Position numbers and translations under genes: made by a program
Shown here: one piece after another, positions 1 to 6,651 of the stretch
Position numbering within the stretch: position 1 is the first letter of the stretch
Layout: every line of letters starts with the position of its first letter
Source: Pseudomonadota bacterium
Lineage (GTDB): Bacteria > Desulfobacterota > Desulfobacteria > Desulfobacterales > RPRI01
Direction: 5' to 3'
DNA length: 8,280 nucleotides
Assembly (NCBI GenBank): GCA_018830925.1
Contig: JAHJRK010000253.1
Span: forward strand, 1-8,280
The notes under the pieces: generated by a model
Told to the model about the DNA's origin: nothing
The model's database searches: none
What the model saw: the letters and a program-made list of their open reading frames with translations, nothing else

Positions 1-12
1 GGAAAGCCGGAG

Positions 13-1926
13 ATGATTGAGAAAAGGGATAGGTGCAGAAGGAAAGGTTCAAAGGACGAGGGACGAGACAATTTGAGAAATTGGGAAAATAAGAAGATTG
101 GAAAAGCGAATGTTGATCGGTTAAGGAGTCGGACAAGAGGCGTGATTTGCCTGATTGCCGCCGCTTTTCTTTTTTTGCTGTTGCAGCCTTGCCTGCTATT
201 TGCGGGCGACGCGAAAGAGCGATACTTTGAGGCTGAGGCAGCATACAAATTTTTACGGAACAATCCCGCAAAGCAAAAATACAGACAGTACTGGCTCGAG
301 TGTATTAAAAAATACGAGTATGCGTACAAGGATGACCCTTCGGGAGCATGGGCGCCTCCGAGTCTTTACATGTCCGGAAGATTATACCTTGAACTTTACA
401 AGCGGTCACGAAAAACAGCGGATAAAAATGAAGCTGTCGATAATTTTGAAAGGATTATAAAAAAGTTTCCGGGAAGCAAATATAAATCGAAAGCGGCGGA
501 TGAGATTAAAAATATTACCGGAACCGTCGTTTCAAAAAAACCGGCTGAGCAAAAAGATTTGAGTTCCGGAGCAAAGAAGAAAGAGGCGAAAGAAGAAAAA
601 AACAATAAAGTTGCCTCTCAACAGGAAGAGCCGGAAAAGCCACGTGATCCGGTAAAAGAGAAAGATAATATTGAGCAGGTTAAAGCACCGTCAGAGCCTG
701 CAGATACGTTAAAAGAGATTATTGCCGCAATTAATATACGGGCTAACAGCGGCGTGGAAAGCCAGGCTCCAAAGAGCCAGGGCATCGTGACCGTTATGGA
801 TTTGAGGTACTGGTCGAATCCGAACTATACAAGGATCGTCATAGATGCGGACGGTGAAACAGGATATACGCACAGGCTTTTAAAGCAGGACCCTTCCCTT
901 AATAAACCGCAGCGCTTGTTTGTGGATCTGGCCAACAGCAGGCTGGGCGCGAATATCAAGAAGGTGATTCCCATAAATGACGATATGCTCAGCGATGCAA
1001 GGGCCGGCCAGTATGAGTCTGAAACAGTGAGGGTTGCGGTTGATATCAAGTCATTTAAAACCTATAAAATATTTTCTCTGAAAAATCCGTTCAGGATTGT
1101 AATAGATGTATGGGGAAACCGTGGAGAAGAAGTGCCGGAAAAGGATGGAGATAAGGGTGAGGAGAAAAAAATCGGGGTAGGCGACCTGGCAAAGCAGTTT
1201 GCCCTGGGTGTGAAGAAGATAACGATCGACGCGGGACACGGCGGGGATGATTTCGGCGCTCCGGGTTATATAAAAGGTATTCATGAAAAACATATTGTTC
1301 TTAAACTTGGTAAAATACTTGCCGGGAAAATCCGGGAAGAACTCAATTGTGAAGTAATAATGACAAGAACCGGCGATAAATACCTTACGCTTGAGGAGCG
1401 CACGGCAATATCGAATACGAAAAATTCGGATATTTTCATATCCATACACACAAATGCGGCCAGGAACAAAGGCGCGTACGGTATAGAGACTTATTATTTG
1501 AACCTTGCCACCGATGATGAAGCCATACGGGTAGCAGCGCGGGAAAATGCCACCTCCACAAAAAACATCAGCGATCTGCAGACAATATTAAACGATCTTA
1601 TGCAAAACGCCAAAATCAATGAGTCAAGCCGCCTTGCGAGTTATGTCCAGGAGTCAGTTTGCGGAAATCTGAGCGGCAAATTCGATTTGATAAAGAATAA
1701 AGGAGTAAAACAGGCGCCTTTCTATGTTCTTTTGGGGGCTCAAATGCCGGCAATACTGATTGAAACTTCATTTATAAGCAACAAAAGAGAGTGCGAACGT
1801 CTTAACAATCCCAAGTATCAGGACCTGTTATGCGATGGCATAGTAAAAGGAATAAAAAATTATATCAGGGAGATAAACCCAGCCGCATTTTTGTCGACTT
1901 CGCCAGCTAAGAGTACGGGTGGTTAG
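13..1926 (+). CDS. amiC: N-acetylmuramoyl-L-alanine amidase, AmiB/AmiC type (TPR-like region, AMIN, Amidase_3)
   Basis: Zinc amidase that cuts the amide bond between N-acetylmuramic acid and the peptide stem of peptidoglycan, in the periplasm, usually during daughter-cell separation. In the 637-residue product, a basic stretch (35-42) and a hydrophobic segment (about 44-63) form a signal peptide or anchor. A helical TPR-like region spans about 68-168, a Lys/Glu-rich linker 175-232, an AMIN domain about 259-369 (septal peptidoglycan targeting in this family) and Amidase_3 from about 402 to 619. The zinc ligands and catalytic Glu are visible: H409 (DAGHGG), E425 (HEKHIV), H479 (SIHTNA) and E584 (ILIETSF). 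The insertion at about 500-547 resembles the autoinhibitory helix of AmiB/AmiC, which implies activation by a LytM/EnvC-like partner; none is visible here. The ATG at 13 has GGAG directly abutting it, so spacing is poor. The 35-odd charged residues before the signal are atypical, so the true start is uncertain. The gene is followed after two bases by the EamA transporter. The symbol denotes the family only. Confidence 0.93.
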   Translation: MIEKRDRCRRKGSKDEGRDNLRNWENKKIGKANVDRLRSRTRGVICLIAAAFLFLLLQPCLLFAGDAKERYFEAEAAYKFLRNNPAKQKYRQYWLECIKKYEYAYKDDPSGAWAPPSLYMSGRLYLELYKRSRKTADKNEAVDNFERIIKKFPGSKYKSKAADEIKNITGTVVSKKPAEQKDLSSGAKKKEAKEEKNNKVASQQEEPEKPRDPVKEKDNIEQVKAPSEPADTLKEIIAAINIRANSGVESQAPKSQGIVTVMDLRYWSNPNYTRIVIDADGETGYTHRLLKQDPSLNKPQRLFVDLANSRLGANIKKVIPINDDMLSDARAGQYESETVRVAVDIKSFKTYKIFSLKNPFRIVIDVWGNRGEEVPEKDGDKGEEKKIGVGDLAKQFALGVKKITIDAGHGGDDFGAPGYIKGIHEKHIVLKLGKILAGKIREELNCEVIMTRTGDKYLTLEERTAISNTKNSDIFISIHTNAARNKGAYGIETYYLNLATDDEAIRVAARENATSTKNISDLQTILNDLMQNAKINESSRLASYVQESVCGNLSGKFDLIKNKGVKQAPFYVLLGAQMPAILIETSFISNKRECERLNNPKYQDLLCDGIVKGIKNYIREINPAAFLSTSPAKSTGG

Positions 1927-1928
1927 AT

Positions 1929-2816
1929 TTGCAAAAGATCGACACTAATATACCACGCTATCTTGCTCTTGGAATCGGCATTGCGGCCGTATCGACCGGG
2001 GCTATTTTTGCCCGCCTTGCGGACGCCCACCCCGTTGTAATTGCCGCCTACAGGGTTGGTCTTGCAACACTGATAATAGCTCCTGTTGCCTGGTTTAAGG
2101 CAAGAGATGAAATCATAAATCTTTCCGGAAAGGATTTTGCTCTTGCTGGATTATCCGGGTTGTTTCTTGCTTTGCATTTTATAGCATGGATTTCATCATT
2201 GGGCTATACTTCAATAGCCAACAGCGTTGTGCTGGTCAATACCAACCCTTTGTGGGTCGGTCTTTTTACATTTTTTATGACAGGAGAGCGTCTGAAGAGA
2301 TCTTCCGTTGCCGGAATAATAATCGGGGTTGCAGGGGGCGTTATTATCGGGGCAGACGATTTTGCCGCAGGAGGAGAAGCCTTATTCGGAGATTTTCTCG
2401 CTCTATCAGGCGGTATATGCGCAGCGTTTTATCTTTTGCTTGGAAGAAATCTGCGCAGCAGGCTCTCCCTGACCGCGTATATAACGGTCTGTTACGGAAG
2501 CGCAGCGGTTTTCCTATGGCTTGTAGTGCTTCTTTGTGGGCTTCAGGTTACAGGCTATGACACAGGCACTATGGCATCATTCCTTGGGCTTGCTCTCATC
2601 AGCCAGCTTACCGGGCATACGTGCTTTAACTGGGCTTTGAAGTGGTTTTCACCGGGGCTTATAGCTGTTGCGCTTCTGGGAGAGCCGGTCGGAAGCTCGA
2701 TTCTCGCATACATTATTTTTGGGGAGCAGTTTACACTGTTGAAGCTTGCCGGAGGGGCACTGATACTTGCCGCCATATATATTTCGGCGGCAGGCGAAAA
2801 GAAACAACCGGTGTGA
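1929..2816 (+). CDS. EamA-family (DMT superfamily) transporter
   Basis: Inner-membrane metabolite carrier of the drug/metabolite transporter superfamily; the substrate cannot be read from sequence. The 295-residue product is of normal family length and almost entirely hydrophobic, consistent with ten membrane helices in two EamA repeats (about 12-142 and 153-288). Each repeat ends in the typical pattern. The first has a TSIANSVVLVNTNPLW helix followed by GERLKRSSVAGIIIG. The second has WFSPGLIAVALLGEPVGSS followed by GEQFTLLKLAGGALIL. I chose the TTG at 1929, since GGGTGG at 1917-1922 lies six bases upstream and no better start is nearby. The two-base gap after the amidase stop suggests co-transcription and translational coupling. 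The functional link to the amidase is unclear; it may simply be an operon neighbour. The stop codon lies at the left edge of a hairpin repeat. Confidence 0.9.
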   Translation: MQKIDTNIPRYLALGIGIAAVSTGAIFARLADAHPVVIAAYRVGLATLIIAPVAWFKARDEIINLSGKDFALAGLSGLFLALHFIAWISSLGYTSIANSVVLVNTNPLWVGLFTFFMTGERLKRSSVAGIIIGVAGGVIIGADDFAAGGEALFGDFLALSGGICAAFYLLLGRNLRSRLSLTAYITVCYGSAAVFLWLVVLLCGLQVTGYDTGTMASFLGLALISQLTGHTCFNWALKWFSPGLIAVALLGEPVGSSILAYIIFGEQFTLLKLAGGALILAAIYISAAGEKKQPV

Positions 2817-2865
2817 ACTGAAACAGAGTGCAATTCCCCTGCTTTTTAGCGGGGAGCTTCAATAT
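2814..2865 (+). repeat. Intergenic hairpin repeat, copy 1 (left of the crotonase gene)
   Basis: This unit shares its order of parts with the one at 3851-3905: TGAA plus two bases, GAAACAG (2820-2826), a spacer of about nine bases, a GC-rich hairpin (2836-2854), then the conserved tail GGGGAGCTTCAA and TAT. The stem here pairs CCCC (2836-2839) with GGGG (2851-2854) and GCT (2841-2843) with AGC (2848-2850), around a TTTT loop and one bulged T. It begins on the stop codon of the EamA gene. There is no T-run after the stem, so it does not look like a standard intrinsic terminator, although it could protect the mRNA 3' end. It resembles a dispersed extragenic palindrome; genome-wide copy number is unknown. 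Confidence 0.6.
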
Positions 2866-2876
2866 CGGTTTTCGGT

Positions 2877-2905
2877 TTGACATATGCATATATTAATGTT
2901 TTAAA
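2877..2905 (+). promoter_or_regulatory. Candidate sigma70-type promoter for the crotonase gene
   Basis: A perfect TTGACA (2877-2882) is followed after 17 bases by TTTAAA (2900-2905), which matches the -10 consensus at four of six positions. An overlapping TAAAAT (2902-2907) matches five of six at a wider spacing of 19. The region is strongly AT-rich. Transcription would begin around 2912-2916, leaving an untranslated leader of roughly 80 bases before the ATG at 2997. It sits just downstream of hairpin copy 1, consistent with the crotonase gene being its own unit. Confidence 0.45.
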
Positions 2906-2983
2906 ATTGATGTACTCGAAAAATCCAATAACACAGATTTAAACTCAGATAATTTAAATAAATCATGAAAATGATTATTTGCT

Positions 2984-2990
2984 CCGGAGG
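2984..2990 (+). promoter_or_regulatory. Ribosome binding site deciding the crotonase start
   Basis: CCGGAGG ends six bases before the ATG at 2997, which is ideal Shine-Dalgarno spacing. An in-frame TTG exists at 2979, but it lies upstream of this site and would add seven residues that are not expected in a crotonase. The ATG at 2997 is therefore preferred. Confidence 0.8.
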
Positions 2991-2996
2991 TTAAAA

Positions 2997-3788
2997 ATGG
3001 ATTACAACAACATTATTTTCAGGGTTGAAGAGGGTATCGGTACAATTATATTTAACAGGCCGAAGGCGCTTAATGCATTGAACTCGGAATTGCTGGAGGA
3101 GTTTTCCTGTGCGCTTGATGAAATATCGGGCAATGAGGATATCAGGGTTCTTATACTGACCGGGGCGGGTGAAAAATCATTTGTGGCAGGAGCCGATATA
3201 ACCGAACTGGCAAAGTTTAATTCACTTGAAGGTAAAATATTTGCCAAAAAAGGGCAGAGCATAATAAGCAAACTCCAGGAATTGTCCATACCGGTCATAG
3301 CGGCGGTAAACGGATTTGCGCTTGGCGGCGGCAGTGAAATCGCTCTTGCCTGTGATTTTATCTATGCGTCGGAAAAAGCCATGTTCGGGCTCCCGGAAAT
3401 AAATCTTGGTATCATACCCGGATTTGGCGGAACCCAGAGGCTTCCGAGGCTCATAGGCATCAACAAGGCGAAAGAAATGATATTCACCGGCAGAATGATT
3501 ACGGCATCCGAGGCTCTCGGCGTTGGAATGGTAAACAAGGTGGTTGTTCCGGAAGCCCTTATGGATGAAACTGTAAAGACTGCGAAAATCATAGCATCAA
3601 AAGGCAGAGTGTCGCTTCGCGCTGCAAAGCAGGCCATCAACGGCGGTATCAATGCCGACCTTGCCACAGGCTGCAGGATCGAAGTTGATTCATTTGCTCT
3701 GTGCATATCAAGCCGGGACGCGAAGGAGGGCACATCGGCGTTTCTGGAAAAGAGAAAGACTGATTTTAAAGGCACGCTGAAAGATTAA
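2997..3788 (+). CDS. Enoyl-CoA hydratase / 3-hydroxybutyryl-CoA dehydratase (crotonase family)
   Basis: Predicted cytoplasmic enzyme that reversibly hydrates trans-2-enoyl-CoA to 3-hydroxyacyl-CoA, as in beta-oxidation, butyrate-type metabolism or the lower part of aromatic degradation. The 263 residues match the usual family length of about 260. The CoA and oxyanion-hole segment FVAGADI is at 62-68, and NGFALGGGSE at 105-114 supplies the second oxyanion glycine. Both catalytic glutamates of true hydratases are present: E114 (GGGSE) and E134 (GLPEINLG). A PGFGGTQRLPRL segment follows at 141-152, and the C-terminal EGTSAFLEKRK region (244-254) is typical. Having both glutamates argues for a hydratase rather than an isomerase or decarboxylase, but chain-length preference cannot be inferred. 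The gene stands alone between two intergenic regions, each with a promoter candidate and a copy of the same hairpin repeat. No thiolase, acyl-CoA dehydrogenase or hydroxyacyl-CoA dehydrogenase is visible nearby. Confidence 0.93.
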   Translation: MDYNNIIFRVEEGIGTIIFNRPKALNALNSELLEEFSCALDEISGNEDIRVLILTGAGEKSFVAGADITELAKFNSLEGKIFAKKGQSIISKLQELSIPVIAAVNGFALGGGSEIALACDFIYASEKAMFGLPEINLGIIPGFGGTQRLPRLIGINKAKEMIFTGRMITASEALGVGMVNKVVVPEALMDETVKTAKIIASKGRVSLRAAKQAINGGINADLATGCRIEVDSFALCISSRDAKEGTSAFLEKRKTDFKGTLKD

Positions 3789-3820
3789 AAATGATATAAT
3801 ATCAAAATTCCGTTAAATAA

Positions 3821-3847
3821 TTGACACTTTCAAATAAATTAGATAAT
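3821..3847 (+). promoter_or_regulatory. Candidate promoter upstream of the small membrane gene and GAF-ATPase gene
   Basis: TTGACA (3821-3826) is a perfect -35 match. GATAAT (3842-3847) matches the -10 consensus at five of six positions but with only 15 bases between, shorter than optimal. The stretch is AT-rich and non-coding. If used, transcription would start around 3854, and hairpin copy 2 would lie in the 5' leader of the 3952-4194 gene. Confidence 0.4.
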
Positions 3848-3850
3848 ACT

Positions 3851-3905
3851 TGAATCGAAACAGTATTCTTTAACCTCGCTGCTTGCGGCGGGGAGCTTCA
3901 AATAT
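3851..3905 (+). repeat. Intergenic hairpin repeat, copy 2 (right of the crotonase gene)
   Basis: Second copy of the unit at 2814-2865, in the same orientation: TGAA plus two bases, GAAACAG (3857-3863), a ten-base spacer, then a hairpin at 3874-3893. The left arm CCTCGCTG pairs with the right arm CGGCGGGG around a CTTG loop, giving eight pairs including two G-T. It ends in the same tail, GGGGAGCTTCAA followed by ATAT. The arms differ from copy 1 while remaining complementary, and the GCGGGGAGCTTCAA tail is identical. No T-run follows, so it is not a canonical terminator. Confidence 0.6.
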
Positions 3906-3951
3906 TGCAGGTGTACTTTATACGAAGCCGGCATATCTGATCAGAAGTTCT

Positions 3952-4194
3952 ATGGACAAAGACAAAACGACCATTCAGCTTGTTTGGGGTATAGCGCTTA
4001 TTCTTGCAGGAATCGGAGTGTTCTACAGGATACCCCAGGTCATGCTGCGTATAGAAAAAATCGGCCAGTTCTCTTCGGTAATATTCTTCATCAGGTTTTG
4101 TTTTTATTTTATGGGTGTTCTGCTGATAGGCGGAGGGATAAAGAAAGTCTATAACAATTATGGTGAATCTGAAGGCAAAAGGCCGGGCGGTTGA
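3952..4194 (+). CDS. Small two-helix membrane protein, function unknown
   Basis: I do not recognise this family. The 80-residue product begins with a charged MDKDK segment and has two likely membrane helices, about 9-25 and 41-62. A short basic loop joins them (R26, R33, K36), and the tail is polar and Lys/Gly-rich. The ATG at 3952 is preferred over the frame's upstream TTG at 3883, because that start would fall inside the hairpin repeat and add 23 residues lacking family-like character. The ribosome site (AGAAG at 3943-3947) is weak. It lies 42 bases before the GAF-ATPase gene on the same strand, so the two probably share a transcript. A membrane partner or anchor for that ATPase is possible but is only a guess from position. 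The coherent hydrophobic pattern supports a real gene. Confidence 0.6.
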   Translation: MDKDKTTIQLVWGIALILAGIGVFYRIPQVMLRIEKIGQFSSVIFFIRFCFYFMGVLLIGGGIKKVYNNYGESEGKRPGG

Positions 4195-4205
4195 TTTTAC
4201 CCGGC
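4182..4205 (+). other. Inverted repeat across the stop codon of the small membrane gene
   Basis: GCCGGG (4182-4187) is perfectly complementary to CCCGGC (4200-4205), with a 12-base loop that contains the TGA stop (4192-4194). In mRNA it would form a short hairpin about 30 bases ahead of the ATPase start at 4237. It could modulate read-through or coupling, or be chance. There is no T-run, so it is not a terminator. Confidence 0.3.
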
Positions 4206-4236
4206 AGAATAAAATATACAAACGGCGGTATTGATT

Positions 4237-6543
4237 ATGCTTAATAATAATGAAAATTCCAATGCCAGAGATTCGAATGTCCAGGATCTCAAGTTCGAGG
4301 TCGAGTACAGAACAAAACTTCAGGACATCTGCAACAAGATATACGCCGCTTCGAATCTGGACGAGATTTTAGTCAATTTGAAAGATGAAATTACATCTCT
4401 TTTCGAGGCGGAAAGAATAACCGTTTATGTCGTTGATGGAAAAACAAGGGAACTTGTTTCAAGATTCAAATCGGGAACCGAGGTGGCTGAAATCCGGATT
4501 CCCGTGTCTATAGGCAGCCTCGCGGGCTATTCTGCTTTCAGGCAGAAACTGATAAACATAAAAAATGTTTATGATGATAACGAGATTGCTGCAATTGACC
4601 CGGAATTACGGTTCGATAAGCGCTGGGATAAGAAAACCGGGTTTGTAACAAAACAGGTTCTCGCTTTCCCTATAATATTTAAAAAATATCTGCTTGGTGT
4701 AATTCAGCTTATAAACCGGAAAGACGGTTCTTCTTTCATGTCGATAGATGAGCAGGCGGTGGAAGAACTCGCCAAGATTCTCGGTATCGCGCTTTATAAT
4801 CAAAAACGAATGGCGAAATCGCGATCTACCAAGTTCGATTATCTCCTTGAAAATCATATTGTTACCCAGAAAGAGCTTGAAAAGACAATTGCCGACGCAA
4901 GGCAGAGAAAAGAATCGGTTGAGAGTGTTCTAATAACAGAATTGAAAATCCCGAAGAAGGAGGTTGGAAAATCTCTGGGGGAATTTTATAAGGTTCCGTA
5001 TGCCGAATACACTCCGACTTTTCCTATTCCCGGAGATCTTTTGTCCGGCCTGAAAATACCCTTCATGCGCAATAACTTGTGGGTTCCTTTGCGCAGGGAA
5101 GGGGATAATGTTATGGTGGCAATCGACAACCCACAGGACATCCAGAAAATTGATGAAATAAGGGCTATTTTCCCGGGAAGAAGCGTGTTGCTTTCAGTCG
5201 CACTGAAGCAGGATATCCTCGATTTTATCAAGCTGTTTACCCAGGACGAGAAGGAGCAGGCCAATATAGATGACATCCTTTCGAAACTCCAGGATGAGAA
5301 TCAGGAAATTGATGAAGCGGAATCCGGTGTGGGAGAAGAGGACAGCGCGGTAGTCCAGCTTGTGAATAAAATAATTCTTGACGCCTACGCGAGAAAGGCG
5401 TCGGACATACATATCGAACCGTATCCGGGAAAAGAGAACACTCATGTCAGGATTAGGATAGACGGCCAATGCTCCCTCTACCAGACAATCCCTTTCAGTT
5501 ATAAAAACGCGATCGTGTCGCGTATTAAAATCATGTCCGACCTCGATATTGCCGAACGGCGCAAACCCCAGGACGGTAAGATCAAGTTTAAGAAATACGG
5601 GGGAAAGGATATTGAACTACGAGTTGCAACGGTTCCTACTCAGGGCGGGATGGAAGACATAGTAATGCGTATCCTTGCTGCAGGCGAACCGCTTCCCCTT
5701 GATAAGATGGGTTTTTCAGAGAGGAACTATGAAAATTTTGTCGGAGCCATAACAAAGCCTTACGGAATAGTTTTTGTATGTGGTCCCACCGGTTCCGGAA
5801 AGACAACTACCCTCCATTCCGCGCTCGGCTTTATCAACAAGCCTGAAACCAAAATCTGGACCGCTGAAGATCCTGTTGAAATCACGCAGAGAGGATTAAG
5901 GCAGGTTCAGGTCAAGCCGAAGATAGGCTTTGATTTTGCCGCGGCCATGAGGGCTTTTTTGCGCGCCGACCCTGATGTTATCATGGTAGGTGAAATGCGC
6001 GATAAGGAGACTACCCATATCGGCATTGAAGCTTCTCTCACAGGCCACCTTGTTTTTTCCACGCTCCATACAAACAGCGCCCCTGAGAGCATAACACGGC
6101 TTCTTGACATGGGAATGGACCCTTTCAATTTCGCGGATGCAATTTTGTGCATACTTGCCCAGCGCCTCGTAAGGACGCTCTGCAAGGACTGCAAGCAGCA
6201 GTACCATCCTTCACGGCAGGAGTATGATGAGATCGTGAGGGAGTACGGAAACGAGCCTTTTAATACGAACCTTAACGTTCCGTATAATGATGACCTTATG
6301 TTTAATAAACCCGGCGGGTGTGATGCGTGTAACAGCACCGGCTACAGGGGACGTATGGGCCTCCACGAGCTTCTGATGGGCACCGATGAAATGAAGAGGC
6401 TGATCCAGAGCATGGCTAAAATGGAGGAGCTGCGCGAACAGGCCATAAAGGACGGCATGACCACCCTTAAGCAGGATGGCATTGAAAAGGTATTTAAGGG
6501 ATACACGGACTTCATGCAGGTGAGGAAAGTCTGTATAAAGTAA
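4237..6543 (+). CDS. GspE/PulE/PilB-family secretion or pilus ATPase with N-terminal GAF domain
   Basis: Hexameric cytoplasmic motor ATPase of the type II secretion / type IV pilus class, which powers pilin or pseudopilin assembly at the inner membrane. The 768 residues contain a GAF domain (about 24-190), a GspE-N/MshEN-like domain (about 198-335), an acidic linker (336-368) and the ATPase core. Visible motifs are DIHIEPY (390-396), Walker A GPTGSGKTTT (516-525, K522), the Asp box AEDPVE (543-548), Walker B DPDVIMVGEMRD (578-589) and the His box GHLVFSTLHTN (603-613). A four-cysteine zinc site (C649, C652, C695, C698) marks the GspE/PilB assembly branch and argues against a PilT retraction ATPase. 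The ATG at 4237 is preferred over the TTG at 4231, because GGCGG (4224-4228) is eight bases from the ATG but only two from the TTG. The GAF fusion suggests control by a small ligand. The cyclic-di-GMP signature of MshEN domains appears degenerate. No secretin, platform protein or pilin gene is in the window, so the machine it serves is unknown. Confidence 0.93.
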   Translation: MLNNNENSNARDSNVQDLKFEVEYRTKLQDICNKIYAASNLDEILVNLKDEITSLFEAERITVYVVDGKTRELVSRFKSGTEVAEIRIPVSIGSLAGYSAFRQKLINIKNVYDDNEIAAIDPELRFDKRWDKKTGFVTKQVLAFPIIFKKYLLGVIQLINRKDGSSFMSIDEQAVEELAKILGIALYNQKRMAKSRSTKFDYLLENHIVTQKELEKTIADARQRKESVESVLITELKIPKKEVGKSLGEFYKVPYAEYTPTFPIPGDLLSGLKIPFMRNNLWVPLRREGDNVMVAIDNPQDIQKIDEIRAIFPGRSVLLSVALKQDILDFIKLFTQDEKEQANIDDILSKLQDENQEIDEAESGVGEEDSAVVQLVNKIILDAYARKASDIHIEPYPGKENTHVRIRIDGQCSLYQTIPFSYKNAIVSRIKIMSDLDIAERRKPQDGKIKFKKYGGKDIELRVATVPTQGGMEDIVMRILAAGEPLPLDKMGFSERNYENFVGAITKPYGIVFVCGPTGSGKTTTLHSALGFINKPETKIWTAEDPVEITQRGLRQVQVKPKIGFDFAAAMRAFLRADPDVIMVGEMRDKETTHIGIEASLTGHLVFSTLHTNSAPESITRLLDMGMDPFNFADAILCILAQRLVRTLCKDCKQQYHPSRQEYDEIVREYGNEPFNTNLNVPYNDDLMFNKPGGCDACNSTGYRGRMGLHELLMGTDEMKRLIQSMAKMEELREQAIKDGMTTLKQDGIEKVFKGYTDFMQVRKVCIK

Positions 6544-6567
6544 TATAAATCAGGATTCGAGGATTCA

Positions 6568-6633
6568 AGGGGTCCCGCCATATCCGCCACACGGATTGGC
6601 GGACGTGCCGATGGCGGGCCTTCGGCAGGGGTC
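6568..6633. repeat. GC-rich nested palindrome bracketed by 7-base direct repeats
   Basis: The outer arms CCCGCCAT (6574-6581) and ATGGCGGG (6611-6618) enclose the inner arms TCCGCCA (6583-6589) and TGGCGGA (6597-6603) with a seven-base loop. A competing hairpin pairs TGCCGA (6606-6611) with TCGGCA (6622-6627). AGGGGTC occurs at 6568-6574 and again at 6627-6633, bracketing the structure. It fills much of the 108 bases between the convergent ATPase and M48 genes. It may be a bidirectional transcription barrier or a small non-autonomous element or extragenic palindrome. There is no U-tract on either strand for a classical terminator. Just before it, GGATTCGA and GGATTCAA (6553-6568) form a tandem pair. 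Confidence 0.5.
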
Positions 6634-6651
6634 GGGGGGAGTAGCCGCAAA

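Noticed and set aside
1051..1449. Minus-strand open frame opposite the amidase domain
   Set aside because: It is antisense to the conserved catalytic domain and its translation shows no family features.
2836..2854. Intrinsic terminator for the amidase-EamA unit
   Set aside because: The stem is suitable, but it is followed by AGCTTCAATAT rather than a T-run, and the same tail occurs in the second copy. It fits a repeat element better.
2979..2996. Crotonase starting at the TTG at 2979
   Set aside because: The ribosome site (2984-2990) lies downstream of that codon and is ideally spaced for the ATG at 2997.
3883..3951. Longer version of the small membrane protein from the TTG at 3883
   Set aside because: The start would fall inside the loop of hairpin copy 2 and has no ribosome site; the ATG at 3952 gives a compact two-helix protein.
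5907..6338. Long minus-strand open frame inside the ATPase gene
   Set aside because: It lies opposite the Walker B and zinc-site coding region, has no recognisable domain, and is explained as an antisense shadow of a strongly coding frame.
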